Below are positions 58,730 through 64,000 of a DNA stretch of 64,000 nucleotides, piece by piece. The stretch's first letter is position 1, and every line of letters begins with the position of its first letter. Under the pieces are notes generated by a model. The model was given only the letters and a program-made list of their open reading frames with translations. It was not told the DNA's origin and searched no databases. The position numbers and the translations under genes were made by a program. This DNA comes from Streptococcus pseudopneumoniae (GTDB lineage: Bacteria; Bacillota; Bacilli; Lactobacillales; Streptococcaceae): positions 1-64,000 of the forward strand of contig NZ_JVRR01000073.1 in the NCBI RefSeq assembly GCF_001070715.1, read 5' to 3'.

Positions 58730-61198
58730 ATGCAGGATAGAAATTTAGTGAATGTCAATCTGACAAAGGAGATGAAGACGAGTTTTATCGACTACGCCAT
58801 GAGCGTTATCGTAGCGCGGGCTCTTCCTGATGTTCGAGATGGCTTGAAACCGGTTCACCGTCGGATTCTCTATGGAATGAATGAATTGGGTGTTACTCCA
58901 GACAAACCTCATAAAAAATCTGCTCGTATTACAGGGGATGTCATGGGTAAATATCACCCACACGGGGATTCCTCTATCTATGAAGCCATGGTCCGCATGG
59001 CTCAATGGTGGAGCTACCGTTACATGCTTGTAGATGGGCATGGAAACTTTGGTTCCATGGATGGAGATGGTGCTGCCGCCCAGCGTTATACTGAGGCACG
59101 TATGAGCAAGATTGCTCTAGAAATGCTTCGAGATATCAATAAGAATACGGTTGATTTCGTTGATAACTATGATGCCAATGAACGCGAACCCTTGGTCTTG
59201 CCAGCTCGTTTTCCAAATCTTTTAGTTAATGGAGCAACTGGTATTGCCGTTGGGATGGCGACCAATATTCCGCCTCACAACTTGGGTGAAACCATTGATG
59301 CAGTGAAGTTGGTCATGGACAATCCTGAAGTGACTACCAAGGACTTAATGGAAGTCTTGCCTGGGCCAGATTTTCCAACAGGTGCCCTTGTCATGGGGAA
59401 ATCAGGCATTCATAAGGCTTATGAAACAGGTAAAGGTTCTATTGTCCTTCGTTCTCGTACTGAAATTGAAGAAACTAAGACTGGCCGTGAGCGTATTATT
59501 GTAACAGAATTTCCTTACATGGTCAATAAAACCAAGGTGCATGAGCATATTGTTCGTTTGGTTCAGGAAAAACGTATTGAGGGGATTACAGCAGTACGTG
59601 ATGAGTCAAACCGTGAAGGTGTGCGATTTGTTATCGAAGTTAAGCGCGATGCCTCAGCCAATGTTATCCTCAACAATCTCTTCAAGATGACCCAGATGCA
59701 AACCAATTTTGGTTTTAATATGTTGGCGATTCAAAATGGTGTACCGAAGATTTTGTCTCTTCGTCAGATTTTGGATGCTTATATCGAACATCAAAAAGAA
59801 GTGGTTGTTCGTCGGACTCGTTTTGATAAGGAAAAAGCGGAAGCTCGTGCTCATATCTTAGAAGGTCTCTTGATTGCGCTAGACCATATCGACGAAGTGA
59901 TTCGTATCATCCGTTCTAGTGAAACGGATGCGGAAGCACAAGCTGAGTTGATGAGTAAGTTCAAGCTTTCTGAACGTCAAAGTCAGGCTATACTAGACAT
60001 GCGTCTTCGTCGTTTGACAGGCTTGGAACGTGATAAGATTCAGTCTGAATATGATGACCTCTTGGCTCTGATTGCGGATTTAGCAGATATTCTTGCTAAG
60101 CCAGAACGTGTTTCTCAAATTATCAAGGATGAATTAGATGAAGTCAAGCGTAAGTTTGGCGACCAACGTCGTACAGAATTGATGGTCGGTGAAGTCTTGA
60201 GTCTTGAAGATGAGGACTTGATTGAAGAATCGGATGTCTTGATTACGCTTTCTAACAAGGGATACATTAAACGTCTGGACCAAGCTGAGTTTACTGCTCA
60301 AAAACGTGGTGGCCGCGGTGTTCAAGGAACAGGTGTCAAAGATGACGATTTTGTTCGTGAGTTAGTGTCAACTAGCACCCATGATCACCTGCTCTTCTTT
60401 ACAAATAAAGGACGTGTCTATCGTCTTAAAGGTTATGAAATTCCTGAGTATGGTCGGACAGCCAAAGGACTACCAGTAGTTAATCTCTTGAAATTGGATG
60501 AAGGTGAAAGTATTCAGACTATTATCAATGTTGAGTCTGAACGCAGTGATGACGCTTATCTCTTCTTTACAACTCGTCATGGTATTGTGAAGAGAACCAG
60601 CGTTAAGGAATTTGCTAACATTCGTCAAAATGGACTTAAAGCACTGAATCTTAAAGATGAAGATGAGCTAATTAATGTCTTGTTGACGGAAGAAGATACG
60701 GATATTATTATTGGTACCAAGTTTGGCTATGCAGTTCGCTTTAATCAATCAGCCGTTCGTGGCATGAGTCGTATCGCCACAGGTGTGAAAGGTGTGAATC
60801 TCCGTGAGGGAGACACAGTAGTTGGTGCTAGCGTAATTACTGATCAAGACGAGGTTCTTATCATCACAGAAAAAGGATATGGTAAGCGTACAGTCGCGAC
60901 CGAATATCCAACAAAAGGTCGTGGTGGTAAAGGGATGAAGACGGCTAATGTGGCTGAAAAAAATGGTCCTCTATCAGGTCTCTTGACTGTGAAAGGTGAT
61001 GAAGACTTGATGATTATCACTGATACAGGTGTCATGATTCGAACCAATGTTGCCAATATTTCACAAACAGGACGCTCAACTATGGGAGTTAAAGTAATGC
61101 GTCTGGATCAAGATGCTAAAATTGTGACCTTTACAACGGTTGCAGCGGCAGAAAAAGAAGAAGTTGGGACAGAAAACGAAACAGAAGGTGAAGCATAA
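58730..61198 (+). CDS. gyrA: DNA gyrase subunit A
   Basis: Breaks and rejoins DNA in the ATP-driven negative supercoiling enzyme. The 822-residue protein has the quinolone-resistance region [13 protein letters not shown]. Ser81 and Glu85 are both the susceptible-type residues, and Tyr120 ([10 protein letters not shown]) is the catalytic tyrosine. The C-terminal beta-pinwheel carries the GyrA box QKRGGRG near residue 530. ATG 58730 is chosen over 58715, which would put the start before the GAGG ribosome-binding site. It overlaps srtA by one base (TAATG). Confidence 0.97.
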   Translation: MQDRNLVNVNLTKEMKTSFIDYAMSVIVARALPDVRDGLKPVHRRILYGMNELGVTPDKPHKKSARITGDVMGKYHPHGDSSIYEAMVRMAQWWSYRYMLVDGHGNFGSMDGDGAAAQRYTEARMSKIALEMLRDINKNTVDFVDNYDANEREPLVLPARFPNLLVNGATGIAVGMATNIPPHNLGETIDAVKLVMDNPEVTTKDLMEVLPGPDFPTGALVMGKSGIHKAYETGKGSIVLRSRTEIEETKTGRERIIVTEFPYMVNKTKVHEHIVRLVQEKRIEGITAVRDESNREGVRFVIEVKRDASANVILNNLFKMTQMQTNFGFNMLAIQNGVPKILSLRQILDAYIEHQKEVVVRRTRFDKEKAEARAHILEGLLIALDHIDEVIRIIRSSETDAEAQAELMSKFKLSERQSQAILDMRLRRLTGLERDKIQSEYDDLLALIADLADILAKPERVSQIIKDELDEVKRKFGDQRRTELMVGEVLSLEDEDLIEESDVLITLSNKGYIKRLDQAEFTAQKRGGRGVQGTGVKDDDFVRELVSTSTHDHLLFFTNKGRVYRLKGYEIPEYGRTAKGLPVVNLLKLDEGESIQTIINVESERSDDAYLFFTTRHGIVKRTSVKEFANIRQNGLKALNLKDEDELINVLLTEEDTDIIIGTKFGYAVRFNQSAVRGMSRIATGVKGVNLREGDTVVGASVITDQDEVLIITEKGYGKRTVATEYPTKGRGGKGMKTANVAEKNGPLSGLLTVKGDEDLMIITDTGVMIRTNVANISQTGRSTMGVKVMRLDQDAKIVTFTTVAAAEKEEVGTENETEGEA

Positions 61199-61941
61199 TG
61201 TCTCAAAAAAATAATAAAAAGAAAAACAAACGAAAAAATCTGCTGACAAATATCCTAGCAGGATTTCTGATACTACTATCAATTGCTTTGATTTTTAATG
61301 CTAAAATTCGTGATATTTTCATAGTTTGGAATACCAATAAGTACCAAGTTAGTCAGGTATCAAAAGAAAAAATAGAAGAAAATCAGGATACAGAAGGAAA
61401 TTTTGATTTTGATTCTGTCAATGCTATCTCTTCGGAAGCTGTTCTAGCTTCTCAATGGGATGCTCAAAAATTACCAGTTATCGGCGGAATTGCAGTTCCT
61501 GAATTAGAAATGAATCTGCCAATTTTTAAAGGGCTTGATAATGTCAATCTCTTCTATGGTGCTGGTACGATGAAACGCGATCAAGTGATGGGGAAAGGAA
61601 ATTATAGTCTAGCTAGTCATCATATTTTTGGTGTCAATAATGCTAATAAAATGTTATTTTCTCCTTTAGATAACGCTAAAAATGGTATGAAGATTTATCT
61701 AACCGATAAGGATAAAGTTTATACTTATGAAATACGTGAAGTCAAACGTGTTACACCGGATCGTGTTGATGAAGTTGATGATAGAGAAGGGGTTGATGAG
61801 ATTACATTAGTAACCTGTGAAGACCTTGCTGCTACAGAACGTATTATTGTAAAAGGTAATTTGAAAGAAACAAAAGATTATTCACAAACATCTGATGAAA
61901 TCCTAACAGCTTTCAACCAACCATATAAACAATTCTATTAA
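61198..61941 (+). CDS. srtA: Class A sortase
   Basis: Membrane transpeptidase that anchors LPXTG surface proteins to the cell wall. The 247-residue protein has a basic N-terminus and one membrane anchor (about residues 15-37). The catalytic triad is visible: His141 in LASHHIFG, Cys207 in TLVTCED and Arg215 in TERIIVKG. Linked to gyrA by a TAATG overlap, as known for pneumococcus. A terminator follows. Confidence 0.96.
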   Translation: MSQKNNKKKNKRKNLLTNILAGFLILLSIALIFNAKIRDIFIVWNTNKYQVSQVSKEKIEENQDTEGNFDFDSVNAISSEAVLASQWDAQKLPVIGGIAVPELEMNLPIFKGLDNVNLFYGAGTMKRDQVMGKGNYSLASHHIFGVNNANKMLFSPLDNAKNGMKIYLTDKDKVYTYEIREVKRVTPDRVDEVDDREGVDEITLVTCEDLAATERIIVKGNLKETKDYSQTSDEILTAFNQPYKQFY

Positions 61942-61944
61942 TAC

Positions 61945-61978
61945 AAATCAGTGAAATCATGGATTTCACTGATTTTTT
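61945..61978 (+). terminator. Terminator after srtA
   Basis: AAATCAGTGAAATC (61945-61958) and GATTTCACTGATTT (61962-61975) form a perfect 14-base-pair stem with a three-base loop, then TTT. Confidence 0.9.
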
Positions 61979-62041
61979 AAGATTTTTATAAAAATAAACT
62001 TTTATGAAATACAGAAAACGCTTCCTTAATTCTAAAGTTTA

Positions 62042-62049
62042 TGTTATAA
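62042..62049 (+). promoter_or_regulatory. Promoter of the FNT transporter gene
   Basis: TATGTTATAATTATC contains TGTTATAAT, an extended -10, about 31 bases before the ATG at 62080. Confidence 0.55.
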
Positions 62050-62079
62050 TTATCACAAATAAAAGTTTAGGAGTTTATT

Positions 62080-62877
62080 ATGGTTTCTTCAGAATTTATC
62101 TCAAAGATTGAATTTGCTTGCAAGAAGAAGGAAAGTCTTTATAATAAAAGCAAATTTAAGTATGCGATTCGTTCGATGTTCGCAGGTGCATTTTTAACCT
62201 TTAGTACTGCTGCAGGTGCAGTTGGGGCTGACTTGATTAACAAAATTGCACCAGGTAGTGGACGTTTCCTCTTCCCATTCGTTTTTGCTTGGGGTTTGGC
62301 CTACATTGTTTTCTTGAATGCCGAGTTGGTAACATCAAACATGATGTTCTTGACTGCTGGTAGTTTCTTGAAAAAAATCTCTTGGAGAAAAACAGCTGAG
62401 ATTTTACTTTACTGTACCTTGTTCAACCTTATCGGAGCTTTGATAGCAGGTTGGGGCTTTGCTCACTCAGCAGCCTATGCACATCTGACTCACGATAGTT
62501 TCATCTCAGGGGTTGTTGAGATGAAGTTAGGCCGCTCAAATGAATTAATCTTGCTTGAGGCGATTTTGGCAAATATTTTCGTAAATATTGCGATTCTTTC
62601 ATTTGTTTTGGTCAAAGATGGTGGTGCCAAACTTTGGCTTGTTTTATCAGCAATTTACATGTTTGTATTCTTAACAAACGAGCACATCGCTGCTAACTTT
62701 GCTTCTTTTGCGATTGTAAAATTCAGTGTTGCTGCGGATTCAATTGCTAATTTCGGTGTTGGAAATATGCTTCGTCACTGGGGTGTAACCTTCGTTGGAA
62801 ACTTAATTGGTGGTGGTCTCTTGATGGGTCTTCCATATGCCTTCCTCAATAAAAATGAAGATACTTATGTAGATTAA
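62080..62877 (+). CDS. Formate/nitrite transporter family channel
   Basis: A 265-residue membrane protein of the FNT family, pentameric channels for formate, nitrite or hydrosulfide. It has about six membrane segments starting near residue 28 and the family motif FAWGLAYIVFLNAELVTSNM near residue 68. In a pyruvate-formate-lyase organism formate export is the likeliest role, but the substrate is not proven. A long terminator follows directly. Confidence 0.88.
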   Translation: MVSSEFISKIEFACKKKESLYNKSKFKYAIRSMFAGAFLTFSTAAGAVGADLINKIAPGSGRFLFPFVFAWGLAYIVFLNAELVTSNMMFLTAGSFLKKISWRKTAEILLYCTLFNLIGALIAGWGFAHSAAYAHLTHDSFISGVVEMKLGRSNELILLEAILANIFVNIAILSFVLVKDGGAKLWLVLSAIYMFVFLTNEHIAANFASFAIVKFSVAADSIANFGVGNMLRHWGVTFVGNLIGGGLLMGLPYAFLNKNEDTYVD

Positions 62878-62917
62878 GAAAATGAGCACGATTGAGTCGT
62901 GCTCATTTTCATTTTTT
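62878..62917 (+). terminator. Terminator after the FNT gene
   Basis: GAAAATGAGCACGA (62878-62891) and TCGTGCTCATTTTC (62897-62910) form a perfect 14-base-pair stem, followed by ATTTTTT. Confidence 0.93.
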
Positions 62918-62922
62918 AAATA

Positions 62923-63075
62923 ATACTCTTCGAAAATCTCTTCAAACCTCGTCAACGTCTCCTTGCCGTAGGTATATGTGACTGACTTCGTCAGTTCTAT
63001 CTGCAACCTCAAAACAGTGTTTTGAGCAACCTGCGGCTAGTTTCCTAGTTTGATCTTTGATTTTCATTGAGTATA
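62923..63075. repeat. BOX element (A-B-C), well preserved
   Basis: A complete BOX of about 153 bases. boxA starts ATACTCTTCGAAAATCTCTT and contains the BOX-typical CTCCTTGCCGTAGGTATATG. boxB has the GACTTCGTCAGTTC hairpin. boxC has GCAACCTGCGGCTAGTTTCC and ends TTTTCATTGAGTAT. It lies between the FNT gene and metY. The remaining 100 bases up to metY hold an A+T-rich region (63076-63178) in which no promoter can be named with confidence. Confidence 0.95.
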
Positions 63076-63136
63076 AGGCAATAGCTATTTCTTATATCAA
63101 AATATAGAAAACTAATATTGGTAAACTATACCTTAA

Positions 63137-64000
<864 letters not shown>

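Noticed and set aside
58940-59000. gyrA fluoroquinolone resistance
   Set aside because: Ser81 and Glu85 are the susceptible-type residues. Other positions differ from pneumococcus only as expected between species or strains.
62923-63075. BOX copies considered as CRISPR repeats or an insertion sequence
   Set aside because: They are dispersed single units of the A-B-C type with no spacers, no cas genes and no transposase.

Overview
The window is a gene-dense chromosomal segment of a low-GC Gram-positive coccus. It is best read as a mitis-group Streptococcus close to S. pneumoniae, S. mitis and S. pseudopneumoniae. Support comes from three BOX repeats (the 5' end of the window, 17481-17631 and 62923-63075), a choline-binding LytB glucosaminidase, PavA, PmrA, the CpoA glycolipid pair, extended -10 promoters (TGnTATAAT) in front of many genes, and SigX cin-boxes (TACGAATA) before competence genes. 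Species cannot be fixed from this sequence. No rRNA, tRNA, CRISPR array, intact insertion sequence or intact prophage gene was seen.

Layout. 1-7,000: tmk-holB-yabA-rsmI, trmFO behind an unusual hairpin-rich leader, then pyrH-frr-cvfB-yozE. 7,000-11,700: phoH, a GNAT acetyltransferase, and the DNA-uptake pair comEA-comEC. 11,700-17,500: infC-rpmI-rplT with an attenuating leader, a glyoxalase, pyrK-pyrDb behind a PyrR attenuator, and lytB. 17,600-28,050: pavA (minus strand), ybeY-dgkA-era, the overlapping chain mutM-coaE-pmrA-rpmG, then secG, rnr-smpB and tehB. 28,050-32,400: a hicAB toxin-antitoxin module set between near-identical direct repeats, then coiA, pepF and a tRNA methyltransferase. 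32,400-40,600: prsA, ftsW, ppc, and a tryptophan T-box in front of the trpXYZ transporter. 40,600-48,400: dnaG-rpoD-DUF59, two glycolipid glycosyltransferases, small membrane proteins and obgE. 48,370-51,132: pepX-argR (minus strand). 51,400-57,240: dnaE, pfkA-pyk. 57,240-57,550: a degraded intergenic stretch holding an integrase relic and a MITE-like inverted repeat. 57,549-64,000: ldh (minus strand), gyrA-srtA, a formate/nitrite-family channel, a BOX, and the 5' part of a metY-type sulfhydrylase gene cut by the window edge.

Most content is housekeeping: replication, translation, RNA metabolism, glycolysis and envelope. Competence runs through it. comEA-comEC and coiA each have a cin-box placed just after the T-tract of an upstream terminator. 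The most notable feature is that the terminator plus cin-box unit of coiA is duplicated, with hicAB lying between the copies. One copy sits in front of hicA, so this toxin-antitoxin module may be switched on during competence. Other points worth attention are a probable AUA start for infC, a probable leaderless glycosyltransferase mRNA, an 11-codon Arg/Trp-containing ORF between the Trp T-box and trpX, and the repeat-hairpin leader of trmFO.
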